Assembly (NCBI GenBank): GCA_951799445.1
Contig: OX637292.1
Location: 9,489,296-9,553,295, forward strand
Length of the DNA: 64,000 nt
Source: Pseudisothecium myosuroides
Taxonomy: Eukaryota > Streptophyta > Bryopsida > Hypnales > Lembophyllaceae
Direction of reading: 5' to 3'
Within the stretch, counting starts at the first letter, position 1. Each line of letters starts with the position of its first letter. The position numbers and the translations under genes were made by a program. Of the stretch, positions 41,685 to 53,699 are shown in pieces. The notes beneath the pieces were generated by a model that worked only from the letters and a program-made list of their open reading frames with translations, searched no databases and was not told the origin of the DNA.

Positions 41685-43370
41685 ACCCCTATTTTTTTAA
41701 TCAAGAATAAGATATTATGGTTACAAATTCTAAAAAGTAGATAAATTTTGATTTCTAAGCTTGTTTTTAGAAATTATCATTTTTTGGCAATTTGGCAATT
41801 ATTTTCTAATTTTTGACCCAAAGAGTTTTCTTAGGGGGGGGCACTCTTAGTAAATTTTGTGCACCAGGTGCGGCAAAGGGGTCATTTTTGGGGAGGCTAT
41901 TTACCTCCAAGCTAGGTAGGAATAAATGGGTCTCTATAATTACTTAATATTTGAAAATGGCCTATATTATGGCACTCTTTCATTACTTATAATGTCAATG
42001 TCAATGAAATTTTTTGTAGGCTATATTCCTTATAATGAAAAATAGGTAATTGACCAGCAAGGTGAAAGCAAAAGTGAAAAATGTACCCAAAAAACTTAAA
42101 TCACATTTAATTCTTTTTCATGCATTTGTTGGCATGTATTTTCAAACAATGTGTGACCAAAAGTCGGTCCATGTATAAGGTTGTATACTCTAAAGGAAAG
42201 AATGTGCTCTACAAGCAATTATGACATAGAGGTACATTTTGCGGTTTTGGGTGTATCAATAGTTCACATTCTTGTGACCATTGCAATTCAATTTCAAAAT
42301 TTGTAACTAATTCTATAAAGGTCCAAAATTAATGAAACAATTTGGGTTAGATGTCAACTGTGTTTTGTATGATTTATTTTTGTGGCACTTTTTATTCAAA
42401 GACAACTCTACTATGCTAGAGTCCAAGATTGATTGGGTCAAGGACTTTATCTTCCCTGCACAGTTATACAAATGTTAAATGGATTAGGGTAGGAAGACAC
42501 TACCTTGGGAAAAGAAATTGGAAACATGAACCAAGATTGTACAAAAAACAAGCATGAAACAACAAGCATGACATCACATGATACAAAAAACACCAAACAC
42601 CAAACATGCAACACAATTGACTTCACAACAACGTTCATAGAAATTGAGCAACAAAAGGGGTTGTTTATATAGTATGTGTTAAAAAACACAAGGTCCTAAA
42701 AAGCCAATGTCTATATGTTTACAAACACTAAAATAACATACAAAATTGCAGCAGCACTATCAATGTTGTATCAAAGCCTCAATGGAAGATGAACACTACT
42801 TGCCTCAAAGCATCAATGAAAAATTGCCCGAGTACAAGCAGTGCACACATTTCACGCTCAAAAGTATCCTAAACATTGCCTCAATGGAATATCAACACCG
42901 TTGTCTTGGAGCTTGAAGGAAAAACTGGCAGGGTTCTAGCAATGCACTAATTTCACCCTCACAATGGTCATAAACAGTGCATATATGCTAACAAACGGCC
43001 AGTTTGCTTCTGGAGAACCAGTGGAGGAAAGAAGCCAAAAATTCAAAACTCTAGAACTACCAAGTCTACTCTGACAATCTTCTAGCTAGGGTTACCAAAA
43101 TAGAAGGGTTCAAGGGGGTTCCACCACCACGAGGAATACAAAACTGTTGTGACCAACTTGTCTTCACACACGTCCGTAATTCCAAGAGGTCAGAGATGCT
43201 AAGGTCATCGAGACTGGACATTCTTAGCCAAGGAAGTAGAGGCGTTTGCAGCACCCATGATCACCGTAGCCACTCCACATTCTCCTCGAAGGTGTGGATG
43301 AAAGCTGCCTTCTAGTGTGTACGACAGCAAGGTGGGACTGCAACTACATCTGCATCAGCAAGTCTGTAGG
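41685..43370. other. AT-rich intergenic, no gene seen
   Basis: Between the TPR gene and CACTA 2. It contains two loosely similar blocks (around 42770 and 42880, sharing CTCAATGGAA...ATCAACAC phrases) that may be an old tandem duplication. Confidence 0.4.
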
Positions 43371-45995
43371 CACTACTAGAAATAGGGGGTATAAATGATT
43401 GCAAAGAATGATTGTTTTACAGTCATTCCGGACAAAAATGACTCGAGCGCGACTTAAGGCCCTGCAGTCATTGTGGACAAGTCATTCTTTAAATGACTGC
43501 AGCTCTATTATCACCAACGAATTTGGACTTGGATGAAGAACGGATGGGATGGTCTACGTGGCATTCAGGTTTGGGGACAAAATTTTCTGGAAAGGCCGGG
43601 CAGTTGCCCATTTTTTGAAAAATTTGGCCAACCGTTGCTGATGTGGATCTTTGCGTGAGTCATTCTGCAATCATTCTCCAGTCGTGAGGGAGTTGTGTCG
43701 ACCAATGTGGGACTGACACGTGTCCAATCATTTATTGCGGTTTTATCTTCAACAAACGAATGACGTTTTGCCACGTGTCCAGTCATTCTGCAGTCATTTG
43801 TAGGATATATTTTCAAGATTACCCAGTCATTTTTAAGTGACGCATGTAGTTGTTCTGAAGTGACATAGATTTAGGATTTAGGGTACTTTCCATGAACAGG
43901 GAACGTCATTTTTTCTTGTCATTTTCAATTTGCGGCAATGCATTGTGTACAAAAAGGAATATAATGACAAATAGACAGGAACTAGTCATTCTACAATCAC
44001 ATATGAATACATTCAAAGTTCCATAGCAATACACCATACACAATATACCAAATACAATACACCATATATACAATATGCCATATATTTTATACAATACACC
44101 GTACAACATACATTATACATTATATTTTGCATGACTCGCATGGCTTAGTGTATAAGTATGAAGAGATGAAATGACAAGCCTTTTATAGAAGTGGGGTAGA
44201 AGTAGGCAAGACAAACCATGTGGGATATTGAAAATGCAGGAATTGTGTTACAAATAATATTTTAAACCTCATTGAGGTATAGTATATTAAATTTTTCCAA
44301 AAAAATTTGAACTAATGAAAGTTAGAAAATCAATCTCACTTTCATCTCCAAAAGTCCATTTTATATTTTGAGCCTCAAATTAAAAGTTATAGACAAATTT
44401 GCTAAATGTATTGGAAATGATTAGCCCATGAAGAGTATTAGGGTCACCTATTTGACTTCCCCAAAATATGGACATATATAGTTGTTCTAGGTCTCCTCAC
44501 TTGCAAGGAAAGTGTGTATGATGACTACTTATGATGTCAACAATCTTTCATAATCGTTGAATGTGCAGTCTGTGGGAATGCCAGGCTAAGTGTCCGGTTG
44601 CCAATAGTGCAAAAGTCATTTGTTAGTCATTTTTGAGTCGTTTATGCAGTACAGTCTTTCACCGCGACTTTTAAATGACTATGACAAAGTCATACTGAAG
44701 TCACAGGAGTGTAGGCTATAAAGTAGCGTTCAAGGAGTCCCCTTAGAGTACTATAATGCCTGTAAGCCTTGTCCTCCTTGTCCCCGGCGTTGCTTATAAT
44801 CAACGCAGTAAATGCATCTAGGAAGTAAACCATGGAGGAGTGGTAGGCGCCATCGAATTATTAGCAAAGGAGAACCTGTTAGTATAGGAGGAATACTAGG
44901 GCATCATTGTGGAAATTATTTTTGATAGGTGCTGCTATAGATGCCCGAGGTGTCCTTAATAAGTACAAGAACATAGAAATGGTCAGAAAATGCATAATAA
45001 ACGTGATTCTAATAGGAAGACCCAATAGTTCTACATTTGAAAATGAAGATAGCAAGCAATCACTAGTCCATTACTTCTAGATTACTATAAGTAGTTAACT
45101 GGTAGTCATTGCTAAGACACAGCGGACACCTTTATCAATACTATTGTAGAGATTGCAAGAGTGACCATTCCTCAATGGATTCTAGTTCTAGAGGAGATAG
45201 TTAATCTAGTCGGGACTATCAAATTGTCAGTGGAAGAGAACTTATTAGCTCAAGAAGGATATTAAGTCGTCATTGCTATAGTATTAGAGGCTAAGAATTA
45301 GAATAGTGACCACTTAGTAGTTTATTAGTTTGCAAGAAGTCCTTGCAGAGCCGCTTGCAGTCCTTCCCCAGTGACAGCGTAGAGGTGGTACAGTTGCAAT
45401 GTATGCGATTCCACATGTCAGAATTGTCTTAGCAGTTCAATGTCCAAAATTGTATCAATCGGTGTAGTCATTTTGTAGTATGGAACAACTCCAATTGATT
45501 TTGCAATTGTGGTGTAGTGTGGTGTGTTGGGTCAAAACGGCTTTGTATATTGAAAGTAATCCATTTCTTTTCCCAGCTTGTAAAATTTGAAGGACTACCT
45601 GCCCGTGTCAGTACGGGTAGAGGTTGAAACCGTAAAACTAACTAGGGGCTCTGAAGGAGTCATGCCATTCATTCAATAGTCATTCTTGAGTCACTCAAAA
45701 GTGAAGCTCAGTCAAATTCATGACAAAAAAATGACGCAGAAATGACTTTACAGGCCACGTTGGATTTCTCCCTTTTCCAGCCAATAAGTTGACGACACAG
45801 TGAACGAGAACGTTGCTCCTGCGGCCCTCTTTTGTCAACTGTTCATCCCGTAGTCACCATGCCGACTCGGAAATGACTGGGGACAGGTTTCGGTTCCACA
45901 AGTGGTGCAATTACAGGGGTAGCAGTCATTTTCTAGTGAAATTGGACATGCAGTCATTCCTCTGCAGTCACAAAAGTACCCATTTTCTAGTAGTG
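43371..45995. mobile_element. CACTA transposon 2 (2.6 kb, no intact transposase)
   Basis: Ends CACTACTAGAAA ... TTTCTAGTAGTG, 2625 bp, with an exact 3-bp target duplication AGG (43368-43370 and 45996-45998). Both subterminal regions carry many copies of AGTCATT / GCAGTCATT in both orientations, the layout by which CACTA transposases bind their ends. Only short broken ORFs inside. One arm of the TTTCATCTCCAAAA module shared with CACTA 1 and 3 is at 44279-44403. Confidence 0.85.
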
Positions 45996-46183
45996 AGGTT
46001 GCAAGCTCAAGGGTGTTGGACAGGAATTCCCATAGGCGCTTATTCGTGATGGAGAGTCCAAGCAACAACACAGCAATCGTATAGTTAAAGTACATGAACT
46101 GTACGCTATTGATATTCATTTTTTTCGCACTGATTCAGTGCGTAAAAATCAACGTAATCAGTGCGATTATGGTACGTAGGTAT

Positions 46184-46400
46184 CACTATAAGAAATCCAC
46201 GTTTTAGATGATGAGCCCTGATTTTTCTTGACGGATTTTAGTGGACGTCCAATGCAACAAACCTATGTTTTAATGTCATCATTGATGTTACATTGGACGT
46301 TTTTGTTGACAAAAAACATGGGTTTGTTGCATTAGACATCCACTAAAATCCGTCAAGAAAAATCAAGGCTTGTCACCTAAAACGCGGGTTTCTTATAGTG
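46184..46400. mobile_element. CACTA-type palindromic MITE
   Basis: 217 bp with ends CACTATAAGAAATCCACG ... GGGTTTCTTATAGTG and an exact TAT target duplication (46181-46183 and 46401-46403). The whole element is a near-perfect palindrome (GTTTTAGATGA...TCACCTAAAAC arms; TTTTAGTGGACGTCC arms). No coding capacity. Confidence 0.88.
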
Positions 46401-46403
46401 TAT

Positions 46404-48113
46404 GAAGGAGCTGCATCAGTACGATATCTATTGAAAATCAGTTTTCCCTTAGGTTTGAGATGTAGCGCTACCACTTGAATTGTGTGAATTTTGTTTTTTG
46501 GACCTACCTCTTCCACCATTTGGAATCTACAGGAAAGATAGCACAATCTAAATGGACCCTGAAGGTATGCAAGTTAAGGACCAAACAAACATGGACTACA
46601 AAATTCTTGGATCAAACAAAAACTCACTTGAAAGCCCTAATTATAAACAACCAAACTTCACTAAATTCTTTGCAATTGGACAAGACCCACAAAAATTAGT
46701 AACGTCATTCTATACAACGCTTGCACTGCGGCCAAAAACCACAAAGCAGAGAGGAAGAAACATTAAACAAAAAAAAATTGAATCATGTCAATGAAGACTC
46801 ACTATAAGAGATGTGGGTGTTTTCAGTAGGAGATTTTAGTAAGAAATTACTAAAAAGTTGTTTATATTCTTAGAAGGTCAAGCTATGAAGTGGAAGTGAG
46901 TATATTTAGTAAAGTAGTCCTGATCGGTCACGCAAAGTCTACATTTTTGGTTGCCCTTGACTGTGTAGGTCCCTTCAGGCAATAATTCCGCGATGACCAA
47001 GCAGCTTCTTTGTGTTGGTTGTGTAGGTACTTTAGGCGGCAGCTGCAATGCTAGGGTTTGTTTTAGAGATAGTTCTTTGTCGCAAGATTGTTAGCAGGTC
47101 AAGCTTGAGGCCTTCAGGATTTTTTGTGTTTCTTTTTCTTTTGGTAGCATGATCATCCTCAGCGACCATGGTGGCCACTGCAACTAGATTGATAGCCATT
47201 ATGGGCTGGAGCTGTCAGTTTCTACTACGGCGAGTTTTGCGAGGGTACTTTGTTCCCAGGTGCACAATTATATTCTTTTGAAGACAAGTAACTAGCATTA
47301 CATGCACTCTGTTTTTGTGAGCAACATGTATCTTTTAGTCACAGCATTGTCACCTTCTAAGCATGTAGTGTGCTTCAAAATCCTAGATACGAACACTGAG
47401 CAGTAATCCTCATTTTTGATATTGATAGATGGTGTTGAGCTTGATGTCTTTTTATTTTGAAATGTGTTTGTCTGTTGCAGATATCACCTCCATCCGTACT
47501 TGGCACGGACGGTAGTTTTTGTTCAGATTGCCACATGTATTGGCATTCGCATATAAGACCTTATTCGTTAAATTGAGACAAATTGGGGTCTCATTTTAAT
47601 TCCTTCTATATTTAGAGTTAATTTAGTGTTCATTAAATTGAGGCTCAGAAATGTCAAAATACTATTTTGAAGGTTTTGCTCATACTAAACCAACTAACTA
47701 AGTAGCAAGAACCCCACTTTGAACATTTAGATTTTTTTTTAAGTTGTAAATATAAAAATTTAATAGACCAACAAGTTCGAAAGTAGGACACTTCTTTAAA
47801 CTCATACTTGCTTGTATAGAAATGATAAATAATGTACACACTTGTGTTATCAAACATTATTTATGCATTATTTAGAACAAAAAAAAAACATTCAATTGGA
47901 GGAAAGCAAAAACACATTACATAGTATGCAATTAAAAATAAAATAATACATACTATTAATAGAATCCAAATATGGTTACATGGCGATAATATTCTCGATT
48001 TTAAACGGCACAAACGGCTCAACATAAAGCTGAAAACATCTTAATACATCTAAATGCAAAAGCGCATTCTACTTGAACACCAAGAATAATAATAAAATAA
48101 CTAACTATCTAAA
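46404..48113. other. Intergenic, no gene supported
   Basis: Mixed composition. Short ORFs at 46475-46800 and GC-moderate sequence at 46940-47260 have no recognised product. Confidence 0.4.
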
Positions 48114-50997
48114 CTACTCCTCTTCTTCTGTCGAAGACGCATCGTTCTGAGATTTAGCCAAATTTGCCGCCACTGATGATTTGATAATGTTGAACTGTGC
48201 TTTGGGAATTTTGACATCTGGAAGAACTTGAGGTTGATCATCAGCACCCCTTTTCCCACGTGCCTTGAAAGCCGTCATGATAACGCTTGTCTTTGACCAG
48301 ATCGGCAATACAGGTGTGTCCTTGACCCACACATTTGCTGCTTTCGTGTCCCATCCATCATACGTTTTAGGATCAGGATGATGTTTATCAGCCGGCTTCC
48401 AGTACTAGATCCGTATCGAATTAAGATGCCCTGGATCCGGACTCGGATTTGTTAGCGCTCTGGCAAGCCAAAACGGCTTTGGGTCACTACGATGAGGGCG
48501 CACAATGACAAAATAACCGGTAAATACATCACGAGCGGCACGAAACGAAGGACGTGGGCGATCACGCCTCCGCCCTACAAAGGGTGGATCTTGCGCAAAC
48601 TCTTCTTGCACTACGCCATCTTCTCCCATTGTATCTTCCCGCTCACCAGTGATTCTAGAAGCCGGCCAAAATCCATCCTCCAACACCTCACGTGCAACAA
48701 GAGGTGCATCCAGAGCGGTTCTCACACCTTTCCAATAACCCCTTATAGATTCACTCTTCCTTCTGAATTCCCCAGATTGGTCGTTGTCCGCCATATTACT
48801 CCAGTGCGCAATAAAACCGTTCAAACCCTTCTTGACATCATCAAGCTTGCTCATATGACGCGGAGGCAAAGGTCGCGGAACACCGCTAGGCACCTTAGCA
48901 CGGCCGTCTTCAGTCTCAGACCACAAGCGAATTCCTTTGCCACCCTCTGGCAGCCAATTCCTGTCAGTACAAAGATGCTTATACTCCATCAATGGCCATC
49001 CACTTGAATCCTTGTAGAACTTAAACTGTTGGGCCATAGAATGACCTTCCAAAAAGTCCCCACCTTGGCCCAAATACCCTTCTACAAAGCCCTTGAAATC
49101 AGGAACTTCTTCAATGAAGTGAGGAATGACCGGATGGGTTTCATAGTCCATGAAGGATTTCATGAGCCTTGGAATAGTCTGGTAGTTATTCATCTTCAAC
49201 ATGGTGCTCCATCGACCAAATAGAGCATCGATGTCTTCGTGAGTGTGCCCAACAATGAGGAAGTTAATGTATATCTCCCGAAAAATGCCCTTCGAAACAA
49301 GAAGAGAGCAGAATGCAAAACCCCATCAGTTCTTGTTGTCGCTTGCTGCATTGTCAAGCTGCAGAGTCAATATAGGGGGCAAGGGTTGAGCAGGGATTGG
49401 TTCTGGTGGAGGAGGCAGAAGGGAGTCCAAGCACATCTCTGAGCCTTCCAACACAGCCTTTGTCAATGCGGATTGGTCCTTCTTCACGGCAGGCAATTGG
49501 CGCGATGAATTTTTCGGAGGACCTTCAAGATCACGCAACAGCCTTGCAATGGATCCAATGGTGTGATTCGAGTCTGTTGGAAAAGTCTCTAGACCATAAT
49601 GCGCGTACCGAACATCGCCATGACCATGGGCAATCATGCCGGTAATAGCAACTAGCATTTTGGTAAAAGAATCCGTCACCTTGGTCTTGTGAGAGAAATG
49701 TGGAGAAGCGGTCTTGGAGTGATCCATTTTATCATGGATAATGGTGAGCATCTTCTCAGGGTATTTATCTGAAATATGACGATTTGCATAATAGAGCTCT
49801 CTGTGAGCCCTCTGTCCCGCAAGGTGAGTTTCCAAAATTCTCCCCCACTTGTCTTGCGAGCTAGAAAGCGGTGTGCAGGCACTCCTCAGTTGTCTATACT
49901 GATCGCACAGATTACACCTCGAAAAATTATCCCCAGGAGCCTTTGCAGCATACTCTGCAAAAGAAGCACACCTGATATTACTCAAGCCACTAGAAGAAAC
50001 GGGAGGCAAATTCAAAGTAGCGTTGGCCTCATTGATTTTTGGTAACTGGTCACTCCAACGAAAAGTTGACGGCAACACCATTGCGGGGACTTTCTCCCCG
50101 GTAATCAATGTCCTTGTTTTGTGGGGCATTCGGTCAGCTTCACTCACAACCAACGTCCGAAGTGTGGCAGTAGCTTGTACAGTATGCGTACGGCTTTCCT
50201 TGGACCCCAAATTCCCGTGAGGCTCAGCCTGCTTCCCAAATTTGGCCATGTGCTTGTACCTGTAGAAAGTAGCCTTCGAAATCCCATGAATAGTCCACCA
50301 CGCAGCAGGACACACCTCCATCCTCTTCAAGGTTACCCAATCCTTACCAGCACCGTCTGTATGCATCTGTCTATGCACTTCAAGAAGACACTTCTTACGG
50401 GCATAAAATCCATCGTTTGCATGTAGCTGAGAACGTATGGCTTGAATTTCCCGGCGGGCTCGCCGGCGGGGAAATGGCTATAGGCAGTTATTCTCGCAGC
50501 ATGATTTCGTAGACACTTCAAGGATTGCTTGCGGAGTAAGAAGAGATTCTTTTTTTGGAGGAAGACCGACTTCTACCCGCCCTCGAGAGCTCTCGTAGGA
50601 ACGCACACCAACACGAACTTGACGGTTCATGGCGCATACAGCTGCAGTATATCTGTGTCTGCTCATGGTCATATAGACTGGCATTGTTCAAGAATAGCCT
50701 CTTAATGTCCCAGGAGCGCATTGACTACATCCAAGCTAATGGGACTTCCGCCTCGCACAAGGACTCCGCAATCTGAACGGCAACCCAGTCGTCACCAAGC
50801 GGACGACCATCCATATCAATGACAAGGTCCGCGTCGACGCTTTGACATACTCCATTTGCGACGTCATCTCCCGCTTCGTTTCTGAGGGTGACTCCCATTG
50901 TGTTCCAGGAGGATCTAGGGATTCCGTCACGAGCAGCGACACCCGCAGGAAGAACTAGAACAGGGTTATCAAATTCTTCAAGACCATGAATATCCAT
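48114..50997 (-). pseudogene. Transposase-like gene (DUF7869-type), inactivated by in-frame stops
   Basis: Reading the minus strand from ATG 50997: an N-terminal part ('DLVIDMDGRPLGDDWVAVQI'), a shift of frame or intron at about 50620-50690, then a single frame down to TAG/TAA near 48114 ending in an acidic 'STEEEE' tail. Stops interrupt it at 50725-50727 (TAG), 50478-50480 (TAG), 49326-49328 (TGA) and 48405-48407 (TAG); the protein continues in the same frame across the last three. Landmarks: 'FYRYKHM', 'IHDKMDHSK', 'LQLDNAASDNKN', then 'INFLIVGHTHEDIDALFGRW'. The DxMD, LQLDN and GHTHEDID blocks look like a D-D-D/E catalytic set and match, from memory, the widespread DUF7869 family. That they form a catalytic triad is inference. 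About 900 residues originally. Confidence 0.72.
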
Positions 50998-51033
50998 TCT
51001 GCAATAAGGCAGAAGACATCAGTTAAATTTACG

Positions 51034-51818
51034 GTCGACTCGAGGATACCATAATACGACTATTCAGAGAGAGGAAAAAAATCTATATTATACGGTAAAA
51101 AAAGGAAATACCAACTGCAATCACTACTCTGTAATTGAGAATACACTTATCCCTCAAGGTCGTATAGTACAAACAATACAAGGCAAAAAAACAGAACCTT
51201 AGAACCCAACGTCAGTGTATTAATTTTTTACAGTATACTCGACTCGAGTATAGATGGCTCACTAACTAATGATTAACTAATTAATGAAAGAAGGGATAAA
51301 TTTTGATAAAAACAGGGTGTCATCCTAGTAACTACAAAAGTAAGGCTCCGGAACATATAGTTGACTCGACTATAGACAGGTCAGTTACCGTTGACAATAC
51401 TCCTGACTACAGAAACGTCTCCGGTGTCGTCGACGAGTATATACGCCCTATTGTCCTAAGTACCACAAACTATACTTCCAATTTCCTTCCTCTACATTCG
51501 AAGCCATATTTTCCGACAATGTGGTCGGACACCGAAATATGCTTGTGGTCAAACTATAACAAACGTAGTCTCTATTATAGTCGACTCGAGGATAGATCCT
51601 GAACCATTTCTTGGAGTTCAATATTTCGTAGAATATGCGAACTACTTGTAAAGTAGCAGTACTAAAAGTGTGCAAAAACACACTAATGAATTTATCTTTG
51701 ACACGACAATAATCCGTATTCCGGGAAAACAATTGGACCACATACATTTATTGTCGGAACAAGTATACATACAGTGATGAGAACAGTTCAAAGGAGTTAT
51801 CGTCGACCCGAGGATAAG
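51034..51818 (+). repeat. Cluster of GTCGACTCGAGGATA motifs upstream of the transposase-like gene
   Basis: Related motifs at 51034-51048 (GTCGACTCGAGGATA), 51239-51252 (TCGACTCGAGTATA), 51360-51376 (TTGACTCGACTATA), 51429-51443 (GTCGACGAGTATATA), 51580-51594 (GTCGACTCGAGGATA) and 51802-51816 (GTCGACCCGAGGATA), all in the same direction, plus a possible diverged inverse near 51146-51162. Repeated GC-rich sites in AT-rich DNA next to a transposase suggest transposase-binding subterminal repeats or promoter sites. Confidence 0.65.
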
Positions 51819-52294
51819 TACACTGTCTTTCAAAGCATTGTGTTTCCGAAATATACGGCGGAAAAGTCGGGACCAATAGCGAAGCAAAGATTAGGATATT
51901 CGATAACAAACATCCGCACAAGAATCTGTTAGAATCCTAACATCTACAATTCACTGATTTCTATCATAACACTGGAAGTAAATAATATGAAATGCGCGCG
52001 CACAAGATATACACAAGAAACAGGAGAAGGAAGCTACTGCGCAAAGTGGACCAAGATGAAGATCGCTTACTATGAATTGATATCACTGAACACGACAAGG
52101 TCACAACAGACTTCAAGGTTTGCATGAAATTGTGAGAACGACACAATCATTCCTCAAGATCAAGATAGCAATGCGGTGTGCGTGATCGATGCAGAAGCAG
52201 CAGAGAGAATGGAACAACTAAGGCCGCCTTCTTGCGCTACGATGGAAACCTGACAACGTCAAGGTCATCGGGAGAGAAGAGAAATCTTGAGGGA

Positions 52295-52365
52295 GGAAGA
52301 CGCGGGTAGGAAGAAAGGCACGGGTACGAAGGAAGGCGCGGGAAGGAAGGAAGGCGCGAAAATGC
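52295..52365 (+). repeat. GC-rich minisatellite
   Basis: Three to four imperfect units of about 18 bp of the form GGCGCGGGTAGGAAGGAA. Reverse-strand translation gives repeated 'RAFLPSRAFL', but no gene is supported. Confidence 0.65.
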
Positions 52366-52667
52366 AAAATTTCAAAACTCTTCGAAGTCAACGGATGCCC
52401 GATTTCGTGGTGCGGAAAGCCTGGCAGCGTGAATTCCTGCCCTCCCAAAAAAGTCTCCCGTCGTGGCAGTTCTTTACTATAGCTAGATTTGTTTGATTCA
52501 TTTCCACATGAAGCACTTACAAAATCATGGAGCGCCAGTGCAGGCCCTATTTTTGGAGTTTCGGGCAACATATTGTGCTCTCTTTTTGCATGTGTCTTGT
52601 TGTCAAACCAGAAAACCTCTTTGAAGCCGCTTTTGGCGAGTTCCTTGCGGTTCTGTATGTGGCGGGT

Positions 52668-52985
52668 TTTAGGGTTTAGGGTTCGCTGTCCAGGGTCCAA
52701 GGGTAAGTTTTCAAGCAATAGGGTTTAGAATTTAGAGTAAGAATTTAGGGTTTAGGGTTTCTGGGACATAGCCCAATTCTTCAGCTGTTCTAAAATCTAT
52801 ACCGTACTGTAGATCCTAAACCCTGAACCCTAAAAATCCTTAAACCATGAACTATAAACCCTAATTCTTTAGAATCCTACCCTTGAATCCTACAAACCTA
52901 AAAAAACTAACTTCAAATGCTATACACCGAGGAACGCTCTTGTAACTGTAAACTCTAAACCCTTAAATTTTAAATGTGGTCAATG
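52668..52985. repeat. Degenerate telomere-like repeats in head-to-head orientation
   Basis: Plus-strand TTTAGGG-type units (TTTTAGGGTTTAGGGTT at 52676, again at 52726-52762) are followed by CCCTAAA-type units (CCTAAACCCTGAACCCTAAA at about 52815, then CTAAACCCTTAAA near 52965). Both halves are decayed. TTTAGGG is the ordinary plant telomere unit. Confidence 0.6.
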
Positions 52986-52995
52986 GATTTAGTAG

Positions 52996-53290
52996 TACTC
53001 CATGAAAATAAATCATATTTAGGTGTTATATTTCATTTTCATAAAAAAATGAACCCAGAACTTGAAAATATTTTTATGGCATCACATCCATGACAACATT
53101 TACGAATGCAAGGGTTAGGCTATTTTTTTTTGGACATCTAAATTCATAAAATGTCGTTGCTGTATTTCATAGCACTCCATGAAAATAAATCATAGGCGTT
53201 GCATTTAATTTTCAAAAATAAATGAACCCACAACTTCGAAATATTTTTATGGCATCACATCCATGACAGCATTCATAAATGCAAGGGATG
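52996..53290 (+). repeat. Tandem duplication, about 170-bp unit
   Basis: ACTCCATGAAAATAAATCAT ... TTTTTATGGCATCACATCCATGACA ... AATGCAAGGG occurs at 52996 and again at 53166, with a similar period to the 171-bp array downstream. Confidence 0.65.
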
Positions 53291-53699
53291 CTTTGGTTAT
53301 TTAATCTTCCCCATGAAAATAAGTCCATGTGGGTGACTGTGATAAAGAAAATGTAGAAGTTGAAAATACTCTAGAATTACTTCCAAGTCCATGGCCGCAT
53401 TCAAGGCATCACTCATTTTTAAAAATTTACGACGTAATCCTTTGGACCTGCACTTTAAAGAATTTTAGATTAATGAGTCCTAAAATAAATACAAGTGCAT
53501 GTAAGAAAAAAAAATGTAGAGGTTTTATTAGAACATTCAAATTATATGCACTTCTACAATATTTTCCTTCCTCGTTGTACTTGCCACTAATCTCAAAATA
53601 GGTTCAAAGTTTTCCCTCTTAAATGTTCATATTTGGAAGATTTTTTAAAAATTTTAAATCAGGGCAAATAAAATAAAGTAGGAAGCGATTGAAATTTTG

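Noticed and set aside
48492..49007. 171-codon plus-strand ORF
   Set aside because: Antisense shadow of the transposase-like gene, whose minus-strand frame has clear conserved blocks.
52218..52718. 166-codon minus-strand ORF
   Set aside because: It runs through the GC-rich minisatellite and the telomere-like repeats; no domain, and its composition follows the repeats.
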